From: Dryococelus australis
Taxonomy: Eukaryota; Arthropoda; Insecta; Phasmatodea; Phasmatidae
DNA length: 64,000 nt
Assembly: GCA_029891345.1 (NCBI GenBank)
Contig: CM056993.1
Span: 225,627,924-225,691,923 of the forward strand
Direction: 5' to 3'
The notes beneath the pieces were generated by a model. The model was not told where the DNA came from, did no database searches, and was given only the letters and a program-made list of their open reading frames with translations. Positions 1 to 11,140 of the stretch are shown here, piece by piece (positions within the stretch are counted from its first letter, which is position 1; each line of letters starts with the position of its first letter). Position numbers and translations under genes: made by a program.

Positions 1-1690
1 TACATGTAGTCAGTTAATTTTAGGTTTACAACTGGACATTGCTCTGTTGTTCTTCCTGTTTTTTTTTTTTCCGTGTAGTTTTTATATTGTTTTGAGAATT
101 CTTAATGAGGTTACAGAAAAAATCCATTTTTGCAGATTTTATGACTTACTCAAAATTTTGCAGTATTTCCTGTAGTGATTCATTGTGTCAGGGTTTCTGC
201 TGGTTCTAGCGGCCCGTGTATAGCCCCGCATTCATGTGTGCTTTTATTGTTTATTTATACAAGTACATTGCAATTTAGATTTAAGCGAAAAAATTACGTT
301 AAAAAATATTGATATTCGGTTACATGTTTCCAACGTCTGGGAACAGTCCGTGGCCTTGGGCGACTCTATTGGCCAGTCTTGTATTTTGTATTTATTATGT
401 TACCTATGACACGTATCGTGTTATCTGTGGCACCCTCCAAAACAATATTAAATACGGAAAAAGGGAAAAAAATAATGAAAAATGCTAAAATAATATTCTA
501 CAGTGTTCGCTAGTGATAGCACTTTAGTGAATTTTGAAAACAAACTATTACAGTTTTAATCACAACACACTATAACTCACAAAATTGCACATCACTAATT
601 AAATCAGGTTTCTACTGACACGATTCTCGTGTACACATCACACATTGTTTACATATAAGGACTTTATTATACCCTTGGGCAGTAACACGATAGAACGCAA
701 TATAACATTTGAAAAATAATACAACACAACTGTCGACAAAAATAACATTTATTCTTAATATCTGCGTGATAATATTCTATGCACGGAACTCACCTTTGCA
801 AACACATTACACTCGGCTATATAATATTAGAAGAACGCACTAAATATTTCCCTTCACAAACTGTAAACAAAACAAAATATGCCACGTAGTCGTTGCGGTA
901 CGCACATGGCGAACACACAATATAACTTTGAAAACAGAATCTTTAAAAGGCCATCTACCCTGATTTCACTGCCCTGATGCATTTACAGTGAACACGGAAT
1001 GCAGATTGACACACCGACGTTCGTTGTTGTAAATCCCTTTGGCGGGGAAAAACAGGCTGATGCTGACGGTTCGCATCACTTTTTTGAGACATAATGTTTG
1101 CCATTAGAAAAAAGACACTAGCCCGCTGTATTATTTTAGGGAAACATCTGTATATAACCGAAAATATGTCGCCATGATATCACAGTGCTAACATTTTGCA
1201 GGAATCTTAAAAATGTTTCTAGGTCTATTCCCATACAGTATCTGTCTTTTCGGTAAGCTGGTCATTATTTGACTGTCTAATGCGCAGGAGGCTGGCAACT
1301 AGTACCAAGGTGTTGGTCAATAAGGATATTTGTTAGGTGATGAGCGGTGAATATAGTTTTGGAATCTCGGTGGAGATAATTACACAGGATGCCAGATATT
1401 ATCGAGTTGATAATATTGTGAAGTCTGAGAGCAGCTGTGGACTCTTTCTCAGGGTCATTCGGCCGACGACCATGCCAAATCCTCCAACTGCAGTTGTTGT
1501 CTCCTCGTAGAATAAAATTAATACTGACTGAAGAACTCCCTTACTTGTTGCAATTTGGGATATTTGTGTTCCCCACACACCAATACGAAGCACTGTTACT
1601 TATAACGCCGACATGTGACCATTTGAATCCTGCTTGCACAGTAAATTACACTTTGGGAATATTGGCAACAGAAGGCCCGTACCTTAAATG
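1..1690. other. AT-rich non-coding stretch, no gene recognised
   Basis: No reading frame here has a recognisable motif, and no paired splice sites bracket an open frame. It holds an oligo-T run near 61-72 and a GC-richer patch near 1020-1090. The left end of the element A LTR may reach into its right part, because the related LTRs at 11.5 and 19.2 kb are about 1.5 kb long. Confidence 0.5.
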
Positions 1691-1699
1691 CTGTGCGGC

Positions 1700-2632
1700 G
1701 AACTGGAAATAAACCACACGTGGTAACTCGTCACTGCTGCAATTTATTCCGTTACATGAATTCATTCCCACTGGAAAACTTACATTTGGTGCTGCTTACG
1801 AACCCGCCAGCTCGGGTAATACTGTGTAAGAAGACATGTGGTCACATGAAATAACTTAAGTATAATTTAAGCCTACCCAGGCGATGCAAGAACTGGGTAG
1901 GTGTGACGGGCGGTTAAGTTTCGGGCAGCTAAAATAAGAAAAGGTTCTGGTATGCTTAAATAACTATTGCTGTGAAATGTTAGTCAAACATTGTAATGGT
2001 AGCCCGAGTGCACAAAACACGATCCCCGAAGTGATGCGGCACATCCCTTGTAAAGACGACTACTGACTTTCTCAGTGTGGCGGGCTGGCACCCCACGCTG
2101 CACTATTCCCTTGCACACTAAATTTGCAAATCGGACACATACCCTCCATTTTGGTTGTTATATATGGCTCCTAAAATTAACCCTGTAGATATTGTTCACT
2201 ACACCAAAACTTTGCACTGAGTGAATGATGTGGAGATGAAACACACGAAAATGAACATGACAAAATATTACAAAAAGACACGTTGAAAACACTGAGGGCT
2301 TTGGGGCTTCTTTATTAGTTGTGTCCCCTTGCATGAACTTTCCTTCCCTTTAATTGTTCAAATTAAATAACAGAAATCTGATTTTTTTTTTTTTTTCTCC
2401 TCCAGATTCCTGGGCTACACACACGTTGTGCTCTCTCTGCTCAATTGGGTTAAATAATATTCATTCTTTCTTTTGGTTTTGTATATTTGGCTTATTTTCA
2501 CCTGCACCTGTATCGTTCCTTGCTACACTGCATTGCACTTGCGCTCATAGAGCGTGCACATGCACTGTGTTACTGAACCTTGTGTGGCAGGCAAACAGGC
2601 TAAGGGGTAAGGGTCAATGTGGGCACACGTCA
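1700..2632 (-). repeat. LTR (3' LTR of element A), diverged
   Basis: Read on the minus strand, this stretch matches the LTR pair of element C in patches and in the right order. Near 2530-2570 it has the GCATTGCACTTGCG / GTGCACATGCACTG patch. Near 1875-1900 it has CCCAGGCGATGCAAG. The right edge sits next to a purine tract, as expected for the start of a 3' LTR. Identity is patchy and the left edge is a guess: the homologous LTRs are about 1.5 kb, so the true end could lie near 1.1-1.3 kb. Confidence 0.5.
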
Positions 2633-2637
2633 AATGT

Positions 2638-2652
2638 CCCCCCCCCCCCCCC
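2638..2652 (-). promoter_or_regulatory. Polypurine tract of element A (C15 on the + strand)
   Basis: Fifteen consecutive C on the + strand read as G15 on the coding strand, directly before the LTR start and after the end of the coding region. Element C has GAGGGCGCGAG at the equivalent place (about 19219-19229). The role as plus-strand primer is known for LTR elements; its use here is inferred from position. Confidence 0.55.
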
Positions 2653-2946
2653 TTGCGAGACAGTTTGCAGTAGCACACATCACTGATGACAGAGACACCT
2701 CCTTGTGTTTGCCCATCATGGACGTAGCACGTAGAGGCTTCTTGCCAGCCCCTTGCGTTCTGGAACAGCTCGCTGCTGCCATCGCTCCCCATGTTCTTGC
2801 CTTCGCCGTGGTGCTCCCATGGTTCCACACATGCGGCATGCCGCAGGTGGCCAACTTCGGCATGCTGAGTGACGAACCTCTTACGAGTCGCACGATCCCC
2901 CATCGTCACTGCCACTGCTGCTGTCGTCCTGCATAACTCCACTTCG

Positions 2947-3540
2947 CTACTGGTAGCTAGGCAGACTAGCGACTACTGGGATGTTACATTCACCCTCGGG
3001 TGTTTCACCAGCTGGCATTGGTACTGTTGCATATTCTGTCATGCTGTCCTCCTTGAGGATCGGTGTCCCGTTGATGGCCGTCACATTGTCTTCTGAGGAA
3101 CCCTCTCCTGGAGGTGTTAACCATTGTTTGCAGTTCCGGATATCTCCGGGTTGTGCTGGCAGCCACTGCGCCGTCGATCTCTGCAGAACTAGCTGTCGGA
3201 TGTGCCTTGACTGGCAGCACTGCGCCGGGTGACATCGTGCCTTGGGCACGAACATCTGGTGGTCCTGGGGCAGATTCTGACTTTGTTGTCCTCCCCGGAA
3301 GCTCGTACTCGATGGCACCATCGTGAGCCTTCAGGTCTCGCGTGCCTCCTCCATTCTGGATGGGTATCTTCCCTCTTGCTTGCTGTGCGCTGATTCCAGC
3401 GGATGTTGAGGTGGTATCGGCCCTTGGTTCGACGCACTCTCTGTCATCCTGGCACCTTGGAGACATGGCCTCGTCTGGCATCGGCTACATGTTGTCACCT
3501 GGTGATGGACCTCCTGTGGGAGGGACCGCCCAGCTCTCCT
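2947..3540 (-). pseudogene. C-terminal tail region of element A pol
   Basis: Open stretches in two minus-strand frames are rich in Ser, Thr, Pro, Gly, Arg and acidic residues and follow the integrase C-terminal module. No conserved domain is visible. Element C has a comparable low-complexity tail after its integrase (18.58-19.23 kb), so this is probably the disordered C-terminus of the pol product or a short extra ORF. There is no sign of a transmembrane segment or signal peptide, so I do not call it an envelope gene. Confidence 0.35.
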
Positions 3541-3550
3541 CCTTTCTCCC

Positions 3551-4640
3551 TTACTCAGCAGGCTTGGTAGGTTTGGCGTCGTCGTGGGTAGTGTCACCAG
3601 CCTCGTCGCCGTGTACGTCTCTGGGTGACAGGCGTATGGCATCTCGGTGATACTTGCTTGTCCTTCCCACGTGGACCAGGTAAGTGGTTGGTCTTAGCCT
3701 TTTCATAACCTGGTGTGGGCCTGTCCATCGCACAGAAAGCCCTGCGCAGAAGTTTTGGCGGGCAGTCAACACCAGATGTGCTTTCATGTGCACTAACTGT
3801 CCAGATTCGAGCATGGGTGGAGTCCGGTTTCTCGTCAAGACCCACCCAGCCGTGTACCTTTCCTGCCTCTCTCTCTCTCTGTCTCCTCCCCTTTAATATT
3901 GCTGTGCTGTCCTCTGTACTCTCGCTCGTGCTGTTGTGTGGGCAGTTTCTTTCAACGGGAAGCTTGATGTTTTTACCCAACAGGACATCCGCAGGTGACC
4001 TGCCTGTTGCGGCATTCACACGCTTGCAAAGGGTAAAGAGAGCAGCGGGCAGGTGGTCTACCCAGCTGGTGTATACCTCACCCACACAGAGCCACAGTTG
4101 TACCTTCAGGTCCTGGTTGCGACACTCCATGGGGTTGGCTCTGGGATGGTACGCCATCTTAAATTGTTGCACCCCCACCAGGTGCAATTTGCTTGCCACT
4201 TTCTTCTGATGAACTGTGTTCTGTTGTCCAATAGTACTTGCTTGGGGTAGCCCCAGCAGGGGAAAAATTCTCGCTCCAGTATTTGTACAATGTTGACAAC
4301 TCGTGCACTGCTTATTGCATAAGCCTCCATCCACCGCGAGAAGTTGTCGGTGACAACCAGGATAAAGTTTTTCCTGTTGGGGTTACGGGGGCAAAGCCAC
4401 ATTAGGTACACGCTTATAGTCTCGAATGCTGATTTCGGTATGCAGGGCTGTTGCCTCTGTACCTTATCTGTCCTGCGTGATTTGAACGTTTGGCACATAA
4501 CACAGAATAAATGAAGTCTGATATTTCAAATTGTCTGCTGTGCACCTGGGAGCCCTGCTTCATTACTTGTGTGTGAGTGTTCCAATACTTTCACCCTACA
4601 TGTTGCTGGTACAAACAGGCGCAATTTCGTATTATTGTTT
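3551..4640 (-). pseudogene. Integrase of element A (broken)
   Basis: The N-terminal H2C2 zinc-binding module lies near 4640-4480, with two His in a LEHSH context and the Cys pair C-V-M-C in front of QTFKSRR. The catalytic core follows: ILVVTDNFSRWMEAY near 4370-4310 holds the first Asp, and the LLDNRTQF stretch near 4240 is the second region, with N where many integrases have D. The C-terminal GPY/F-like module (FCAGLSVRWTGPHQVMKRL) is near 3745-3690. The core is split over at least two frames. Integrases of this class insert the cDNA copy into host DNA. It lies immediately downstream of RNase H, as in Ty3/gypsy pol. Confidence 0.8.
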
Positions 4641-4779
4641 GCCCCGCACATTTCCAACCTCCCTACCATCACACGCCACTGTTCCACAGTTTCTCTCGTA
4701 CACTTCTCCTTTCTCTCTCATTACCGCGCAGCTGCCTTGCACTTCAACTATTTCTCGGTACAGTGCATCTACAAGGATA

Positions 4780-5640
4780 TCACCGTCCACAGCTTGTACC
4801 TGCTTCACTTGCATTCATGGAATAACTCATGTGTAGAGGGGGGAGAACTTCATTCCATTCTGTGTCATCTCTAACCACTATGCTTGCATCGGGCACGCAG
4901 GATAATGTGCCTGCCAGTTGATTCTCCTTCCCAGTGATGCACTCTACCAGGAATTCATAGGTCTGTAGGAGCAATGCCCACCGGGTGAGTTCACTGTGAG
5001 CTTCTTTCATCGCTTGTAGCAAACGAGGCACCTGTCGTCTGTTCGAAATGTGAAACATTTGTATTCCAGGTAGGGCTGGTACTTTTTCACAGCCCATACT
5101 ACTGCTCGTTTACATTGTTTCTGCGCTCTACTTGTCCCAATTTTGCGCTGGCGAAATCGATGACTCGCTTTGTGCCGTCCTCTGCGGATCGATACAATAT
5201 GGCATGCAGCCCCTCCTGACTGGCGACCATCTGCAAGTAAAGGTGTTTGCCTGGCTCGTAACGTACTAGTTTGGGGCAAGAAAGGAAACTTTTCTTTATT
5301 GCCTGGAATGAATTTTCTTCTGTCTCTCCCCACACAAACCGCTTCTGAGGTGAAAGTAGATCCGTGAGAGGGGTGGTAATTACTGCGAAATCTTGAATGA
5401 ATTCCCTCAACCAATTAACTAAGCCAAAAATCTTGCAGATCTGTTTGCGTGTGTGTGGTGCCGGGTGGTTTTCTATTATGTTCAACTGTTCTGGATTATG
5501 TGTGTTTCCATCCTCGTCTACAATGTGTCCTAAAAATTCCAACTTGCTTTTACCCAAATGGAATTTATTCATGTCGGAGGTAAGTCCATTGACTGTGAGC
5601 CTCTCTACTACCATGAAGACATGATGTACGTGCTCCTCCC
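4780..5640 (-). pseudogene. RT thumb / RNase H region of element A (broken)
   Basis: One open frame (about 5614-5099) begins in the RT thumb and carries LEFLGHIVDEDG, then the NWLREFI and LTDLLSP boxes that precede RNase H in gypsy pol, then the RNase H start with QEGLHAILY and VIDFASAKL. The next part (about 5130-4780), in another frame, has AVVWAVKKYQPYLE and the GKENQLAGTLS stretch. RNase H would remove the RNA strand during reverse transcription. A frame break near 5100 separates the two halves, and the catalytic acidic residues are partly changed (YLQMVASQEG where a D is usual). Confidence 0.8.
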
Positions 5641-6240
5641 AACTTATCGATCAAATAATCACATCGTCCAGATATGCTAGCGTAAATTCGCAGATAAGCT
5701 CGTCCAGCACATGGACCAGCATTGACTGAAAGGTAGAGGGTGCTCCTTTGAGGACAAAAGGCATTGTGCAAAATAGGAATCGCCGCCCATCAGATGTCGT
5801 AAATGCAGTTTTCTCCATATCTTACTGTTTGACTGGAATTTGACAATATCTGCTTCTGAGGTCTAGTGATGTCAATACTGTTGCTGTGCCGAGTGTTGTT
5901 AGTGTGTCTTTTACGCTGGTATATGGAGGCAGATCGTTACATGTGACTTGGTTGATCGGACGGAAATCCATGCAGAAGCACAATCTCCCATCTTTCTTAG
6001 GTGCTAATGTGATGGCAGAGTTATATTTACGATGTGTCGGCTTGGCAACCCCGTCTGCTAGCATCTCTTTAACTTGATTACAAATTATTTTGATTTGGTG
6101 AGGCATGTAACTCTGTGGCCCAGCATATATCGGTCCTCCTTGCATTAATGGAATTTCATGTTCAGCTACAGTCATTCTTCTGAGTGCGTCGGTTTTGGTG
6201 AAAACCTCCCTCCTCTTGCTTAGTATACGCTGGAATGCTG
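5641..6240 (-). pseudogene. Reverse transcriptase fingers/palm of element A (broken)
   Basis: The frame at 6175-5822 reads SAITLAPKKDGRLCFCMDFR and continues into INQVTCNDLPPY and LTSLDLRSRYCQIPVKQ, which are RT blocks 1-4 in order. A stop follows at about 5822. The palm motif YLDDVII is found near 5675-5655 in a different frame, followed at once by a stop. Blocks around the usual LPFGL motif are lost or shifted. The family function is copying element RNA to DNA; this copy cannot do so. Confidence 0.85.
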
Positions 6241-6399
6241 CCTGATCTTGTTGAGTGATTTAATGATCGAATTATTCTTATTATACGGGGGATAAATTAC
6301 TAGCAACTGCCCTCTCTACAGTGTACACTGTGCGCCGCTCTTTTGCACCGAAATGAATTCTCCTAGCCGCTGGTTTCACTACAGTATTCTGTTCCTGTA

Positions 6400-6682
6400 A
6401 CCAAGGCATGCCTAATATTGCATCTTCCTTAATCTCTGCAGTTACAATTGCACTCATTGTCTATAGGTCCCTGACTTTTACAGTTATTGTTGCTTGGCCC
6501 AGTGCTCCGTTACAGATTTGGCCAGTAGCGAGCATAATAACGTGATTGCTAGATGTTATGTCACTGGGATTCACGGAATGTGGCTGCACAATGTGTGATG
6601 CGGCCGTATCAATTAGTGCATTACAGGGTTGACCTTTCATGCTCACAAGGATGCGAATAAATTTCGCATGACACCCACTCAC
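6400..6682 (-). pseudogene. Retropepsin-like protease of element A
   Basis: The minus-strand frame at 6682-6461 contains KFIRILVSMKGQPCNALIDT followed by AAS, the active-site region of retropepsins. The usual D-T/S-G is D-T-A here, and the same DTAAS occurs in element C. A flap-like stretch follows with VIMLATGQICNGALGQ. The second half continues towards 6400 in a changed frame. It sits between the zinc knuckle and RT, the expected place for the enzyme that cuts the polyprotein. Confidence 0.7.
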
Positions 6683-7957
6683 CTGCTGAATGAATGCCTG
6701 CTGCGGTGTTTTGCTGGTTTTTGTTGACCTGACCTGGGTGAAAGAACGTCAGGCTTCTTCGTCCCTACTGGCCGTTTCCCTGCCTTCTTGGTGTGGGTCC
6801 TTTGTATGTATCCAGGTGCGGGTTGTTGGGGCATGAACTCTGCCAGTGGAAAATAATCGCTGGCCGACAGTAGCGACACAGGTTCGCGAATGGCTGGCTC
6901 TTGTCAAACTACACTTGTGTTTGCCCAGTGTTCCTGTGCGTACTGTCACTCGGCTTATCACTATGGCGCGATATGTTTTCACTGTTCACACATGCACTGT
7001 CCCATTCTGGTTTGTTTGTGAACTGTTGTGCGGGACGGTCGGCCTGGTCCTGTTGTATGGTGTCATCACTCCTGTTTTGCTCATGCTTCCATCGTGCGGT
7101 CCCATTCTCACGACATGATGTGTCCCAGTTTCATTCCAGAATGATAGCAGCCTTGAGAACCTCCGCCATATTGCTGTTTAGGGAAGGTGGTAGGGCAGCT
7201 CTGTACTCCGGTAAGGCAGTTTCAGCAATGATTTCCAGTGCCTCGCGATCTGGTAGTTGTGGGTGGAATCGCTTTCTCAGATGTGACTTTTGTGTGATGA
7301 ATGTTGGTAGTTGTTCACCAGGCTGTTGCTCCTACAAGATTGCCTTGCTTTGCGCTTGTAGGGATGTAAACACACTTCGTATCGGCACTGAAAGCTTGAA
7401 CGAACTCCTCCCTCCCACTGCATGTCATAGTGGTTGACAGCCACTTCCCTGCTTATCCTTGCAATTGGCCACCTATGCAACTGGCGCTCTCGTTTTCATT
7501 CATCCTGTAGCATTTCAGATATGAAGTGCACTCCTTCAAGAGAGCACTAGGGTCTTCGCTTGCCATGCCAGTAAATGTCGGTAGATATTGAAATTGTGTC
7601 GATGTTCGTTTCGTGTTACTGGCAGTGTCTGTGCCTCTTGCGTCTTGTTTTGTTTCCCGTTGCAGTTTCCTCTCTGGTAGCCAACTGGACGCAGGTTGTG
7701 GTCCATAGCTATTGGCGGGAAAATATGTTATGTGGTGTCGGTGCCGTGAAAACACAGGTGTGGGTTGGTAGGCAGAAAATTGTGGTAGGTAAGGTGTCAT
7801 AGAGTGGTAGAGGTAACAGGGGTAGTGTTGGCAGTGGTTGCGAGCACTGGCTATGCATTGCTGGATGATTGACAGCTGTCACGGGAGCCCTGCACGCAGG
7901 TGACGTGTGGTTGCAGACATTATCATTGACCTTGCAGTTTACTTCCTCTGCTTGCAC
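6683..7957 (-). pseudogene. Gag (capsid and zinc knuckle) of element A
   Basis: From 7800 to about 7450 the frame includes QFQYLPTFTGMASEDPSALL and SYLKCYRMNENESASCIGG, which parallel the element C capsid frame (FQNLLTFSGTGNEDRKAFVD, RASCIGNELAGG). FQCRYEVCLHPY near 7390-7360 matches FQCRYGSTFTSLQ of C. A CCHC-like knuckle, CRYC then H and CPNNPHLD, lies near 6880-6810. The N-terminal part (7957-7700) aligns loosely with the Met/Pro/Leu-rich linker of C. Everything upstream of 7957 is missing, including the region that would hold a PHD finger. Stops and frame changes break the gene throughout. Confidence 0.7.
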
Positions 7958-8001
7958 TCCCTTTTCGTCTGTTACTTCACTCTCGATGTGGCATACAGTG
8001 T

Positions 8002-8274
8002 TTACTGTGGTGATGCAATCTTGCCAGGGAATGGGCCGAAGAAATCAACATTGACCCTGGCCCATGGTCTTGCTTCCTGCTTCCAGCCAATGCTCTTATT
8101 CTTGGGTGGGTTAGCTCGGAGCTGCTCGAACTGCTGGCACTGGCCTATGAAGTGTTCAATGTCAGTGTCAATCTTGGGCCACAACATGTAGCTATGCACA
8201 ACTGCTTTTAACCTCACTACCCCAACATCAGCTGCATGCAGCACCCCCACAAATCCTTTTGCAACACTGAACAT
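8002..8274 (-). pseudogene. Integrase N-terminal part of element B
   Basis: The frame reads KIDTDIEHFIGQCQQFEQLR, KSIGWKQEARPWARVNVDFF and GPFPGK. This is the end of the H2C2 module (C-Q-Q-F where C-x2-C is expected, so the second Cys is lost) followed by the linker and the first strand of the catalytic core (VNVDFFGPF, first Asp). The rest of the core is absent: the next bases downstream belong to element A gag. The upstream part of the module continues in another frame near 8280-8330. Confidence 0.7.
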
Positions 8275-8299
8275 ATTATTACTCTGTTTCCCAACAGAA

Positions 8300-8885
8300 C
8301 ATAGCTTTTATAGAGAGATAATTCACTTATCCAGTTCCTCACCACCTCTGTTTATTCCAAGCCTTTACTAGTGTTCTTGACCACACACAGTGCCAGGTCC
8401 ACTTCAGTTAATCGTGTAATCTGTGTAGCCTCCGGTTAGGGATCTGGTAGGGCTTCCAACATCAGTACATCCCTTACAGCTGAGTGTTCCCTTCCTGGTT
8501 TGTCTAGAAGCAGTCTACTTAGGAAATCTGTGTGCCCTATTTGGCTCTGGTCTATTCACCAGCTTGTAGTAAAACGTTGATAGCCATTAGCTCTAACACA
8601 CAAGTCTTGGGGACACAATATCTGGGGTCTGCTTAGTGGGTCTAACAATCTTAAGAGTGGTTGGTGATTGGTAATAACCATGAAGGGTCGAGCTGTTACA
8701 TACTGCCTGAACTTGATGATGCCGAACATAATCGCTAAAGCCTCCTTATTGATTTAAGCATAGTTCTTCTCATGCTTCTGTAAGGTTCATGAAGCAAATG
8801 CGATGGCTCTATCTCTCCTATCCTTTTCGACATGAGCGAGCACTGCTCCCAAACCATACTCGAAGGCATTAGAGCTCAGCGTCAA
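8300..8885 (-). pseudogene. RNase H region of element B
   Basis: Translating the minus strand gives, in order, AVLAHVEKDRRDRAIAFAS, QKHEKNYA with INKEALAIMFGIIKFRQYV, then RPFMVITNHQPLLRLLDP and later RLLLDKPGREHSAVRDVLML. These are standard gypsy RNase H blocks (TDH reads TNH here). Single stops interrupt the frame. It directly follows the RT and precedes the integrase remnant. Confidence 0.75.
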
Positions 8886-9440
8886 TGGCTTCATCACATT
8901 TTAATGGACCAACAACAACTAACACTACAAGGTAACCACTTCACTCCGAAAAGCCCCATCATACTGTTCACCATCAATAAGTCGGAAGTTCCCTCGTCTA
9001 CTGATACCTGCAAATATGCATTTGCTAAGCCCAACTTGGGGAAAATCTTACCTTCTGATAAATTAGAGAATGCCTCATTGGTTTTCGGGAGTGTGTAGAC
9101 CATCTTCTTGTGCACCCTATTCTATGTAAACTCGCAATCCCCACAGAGGCGTATTCATTCATCTGCTTAAAAAATGACAATGATAGGGTTCGCCCAATTT
9201 GAATAGGCGATAGGTTTGTAAACATGCTGCTCAGCCTATCTATATAATTTTGCACTTTATCTCGTTGTGCGAATGCTACTGGACAGCACTTCTAGAATAT
9301 CGATTTTGCATCTGGCTCAATCTCTATGTGTACAGGTGGTCCTGTGTATTGTCCCATCTCGACAATCACAAACACATTTGGATGCTGACTCACCATTCTA
9401 ATTCTTCAGGCTGTGTACCCTCCACATATATGACTAGGTG
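8886..9440 (-). pseudogene. Reverse transcriptase of element B
   Basis: The frame at 9115-8894 holds YTLPKTNEAFSNLSEGKIFP and KLGLANAYLQVSVDEGTSDL, RT blocks with the catalytic D of LDLA changed to G (LGLA). Upstream, in other frames, are PPVHIEIEP-like and WATPI-like remnants near 9350-9150. The YVDD-type motif region is missing: the frame passes straight into RNase H remnants near 8880. At least four stops or shifts are present, so it is inactive. Confidence 0.75.
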
Positions 9441-9958
9441 TCCAAACCAGCTATGCCCCAAGAGATTAAGTCTATTCCCTTCAGCGACCAGCATGGGTAA
9501 TGTAGCATCTGCAGCTTTGGTATGCACATGCATCTCAAAAAACCCTAGCACTCTTCAACTTGTCTTGAGACCATGTGTGCAACAGAAACTTAGCTTCTTG
9601 TTGTTCAGGTCTCTCTGACTAAGTGTTCAAAGCTATCTTTGCTGATAATTGTAATACCAGCCCCTTGCTGTAATTCGTATTGACGGCTGGTTCTTTGCTG
9701 AATGTGTATGCAAGCTTTACAGGCTGTACAAGGCAGAATCTTCCTCAGACAAATCCCTCTTGTCCACTATACTGTAAGCCGCACTTGCCTGGTTCAGCTT
9801 CGTTTTAGTGTAGCTATCTTAGTCTCGATCTGTCTGATTCCTTTTAAGTATAAATGCTCGCTCCAAATGCCTTTGTTTGGAGCATAAATTTCACACAGCA
9901 ATTCAGTGACTGCGACATTCTGGGCTGTGTATGCCATTGCAATGCCAGATGTTAGTTA
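9441..9958 (-). pseudogene. Protease and gag-pol junction of element B (weak)
   Basis: Near 9540-9440 the minus strand reads MHVHTKAADATLPMLVAEGN and RLNLLGHSWFGHL, which looks like the end of the protease and the protease-RT linker of gypsy elements. No clear D-S/T-G active site was found upstream towards 9958. Coding is inferred mainly from position between a recognisable gag and RT. Confidence 0.45.
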
Positions 9959-10589
9959 TTATGGTGCACTGTTATACAGGGTAGATGGTCCATCCCAGTT
10001 GGGTTTGTTCCTGGAATGGGCGCGGTACCTGGAAAAACTCACTTGATTCACTGCCTCTGCCACCTCACTCACCTCACCATGCAAATCACTCACATTCTGA
10101 CTGGCCGCTACTGCTGCCACGGCCATATCAACAGTCGTATGGAAAGTCAAACATGGATATAAATTCATGCTGAGTGCTTTGCCATGCACTCCACACACTA
10201 AACGATCTCACAGCATTCCGTATATGTCTTGAAAGTTGCTATGCCCCGATAGTCTTCGCAGCTCGGTAACATAGCTGGAAAATGATTCATTCTCTTGCTG
10301 ATCATGCTCATGGAACTTGTATGACTCCACAATTTCGCTCGGTTTGGGTTCGAATGATTCAATAATGTCTTCAAAATCACTGCTATGTTCACTTCGCTCA
10401 TGGCCTTTGGTAGGACTAATGATGCCATTAAACTTGTACAGCTCAGCTCTGCATACCGTAAAAAAAGATTGCCTTCTCTTCTTTATCTGCCACTTTGTGT
10501 GCTACGAAGTAATAATGTAAATACTCCGAATGTGTTTTCCATGCATCCCAGCCTAGAATAAATTTACCAAATGGAGTTAACAATACCAT
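9959..10589 (-). pseudogene. Gag of element B
   Basis: A plausible start ATG at 10589-10587 opens with MVLLTPFGKFILGWDAW and continues with THSEYLHYYFVAHKVADKEE, typical of the N-terminus of gypsy gag. After a stop, further pieces include SYKFHEHDQQENESFSSYV (about 10310) and the RDRLVCGVHG-like motif near 10205, then FHTTVDMAVAAVAASQNVSD. The pieces lie in at least two frames. Gag would form the virus-like particle. The zinc knuckle was not clearly seen. Confidence 0.65.
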
Positions 10590-10639
10590 TGTAGGTTATG
10601 TAGCACTTGACAACATCTTGACCCAAATACTGTGTAATG

Positions 10640-11140
10640 CATTAATTGCTTTACCTCGTAGTCAGTGTTACATCCTCGGTAGTTCACCTGGATGCAGTTA
10701 CCTCTGTGTACTGTGTAACACAAGTTAATTACTTAATTCTCATATAGGCACTGCTTCACCAATTTACCGCCATGATAACACAACACAGCATCCATACTCG
10801 TATTGCCAAATGTGCCTCACCAGTACAAAACATTTTGCATATAAAACAAGAAACACTGACATAGTTAGCAATAAACTTACATGTGTTGCATTCCTGTCCC
10901 CAAGACAGTTTGCCCACCATGCACAATTCTACGATGCAGCAGTTATCCACGCTCGGCGGTGTGTGCTCAATAGTGCACGTGATACAGTAATGTGATGCTT
11001 GGAGTATGGTGCAACAGTGCAAGTTAGTGTAGTGCAGGGTAAAGCAACCTTGTACAATGTAGTAAAATGTGGTCCGATGCATGGAAGTAGGGAGCCCGTA
11101 AAAGGGCTTAACATCTCACACCTGTTAAACCCTTGCACAG
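10640..11140 (-). repeat. Candidate 5' LTR of element B
   Basis: About 500 bases upstream of the gag start, the length and place expected for a gypsy 5' LTR. On the minus strand it would start near TGTGAGATGTTAAGCCC (about 11125) and end near 10640. No second copy exists in the window to confirm it, because the 3' end of B is missing. Confidence 0.3.

Larger units (their letters stand above)
2632..7957 (-). mobile_element. Element A: decayed Ty3/gypsy-type LTR retroelement
   Basis: Minus-strand element with, in order, gag (7.95-6.7 kb), protease (6.68-6.4), reverse transcriptase (6.24-5.64), RNase H (5.64-4.78), integrase (4.64-3.55), a tail, a G-tract and an LTR. The RT-RH-IN order is that of Ty3/gypsy elements. 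Every domain carries stops or frame changes, so it is not functional. It belongs to the same family as element C: both share the protease box LIDTAAS, a CPNNPHLD zinc-knuckle tail and a similar integrase C-terminus. The 5' LTR is missing; at about 7.96-8.0 kb the gag abuts element B in the same orientation. Confidence 0.85.
8002..10589 (-). mobile_element. Element B: second gypsy-type retroelement, truncated
   Basis: Minus-strand series: gag (10589 to about 9960), protease region (about 9900-9450), RT (about 9400-8890), RNase H (about 8880-8300) and the integrase zinc-binding module plus the first core residues (8274-8002). It is of a different gypsy clade from A and C, since the RT wording (VYTLPKTNEAFSNLSEGK) and the gag differ. 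The integrase breaks off after NVDFFGPFPGK at about 8.0 kb, where element A gag begins. Stops and shifts occur in every domain. Confidence 0.8.

Noticed and set aside
2523-2942. Overlapping 75-139-codon open frames on both strands at 2.5-2.95 kb
   Set aside because: They cross the C15 tract and the LTR edge of element A. No motif is present and the frames are explained by GC-rich composition.
3005-3481. 158-codon minus-strand frame as a possible extra gene or envelope of element A
   Set aside because: Low-complexity Ser/Thr/Pro/Arg content, no signal peptide, no membrane segment and no cleavage site. Treated as pol tail.
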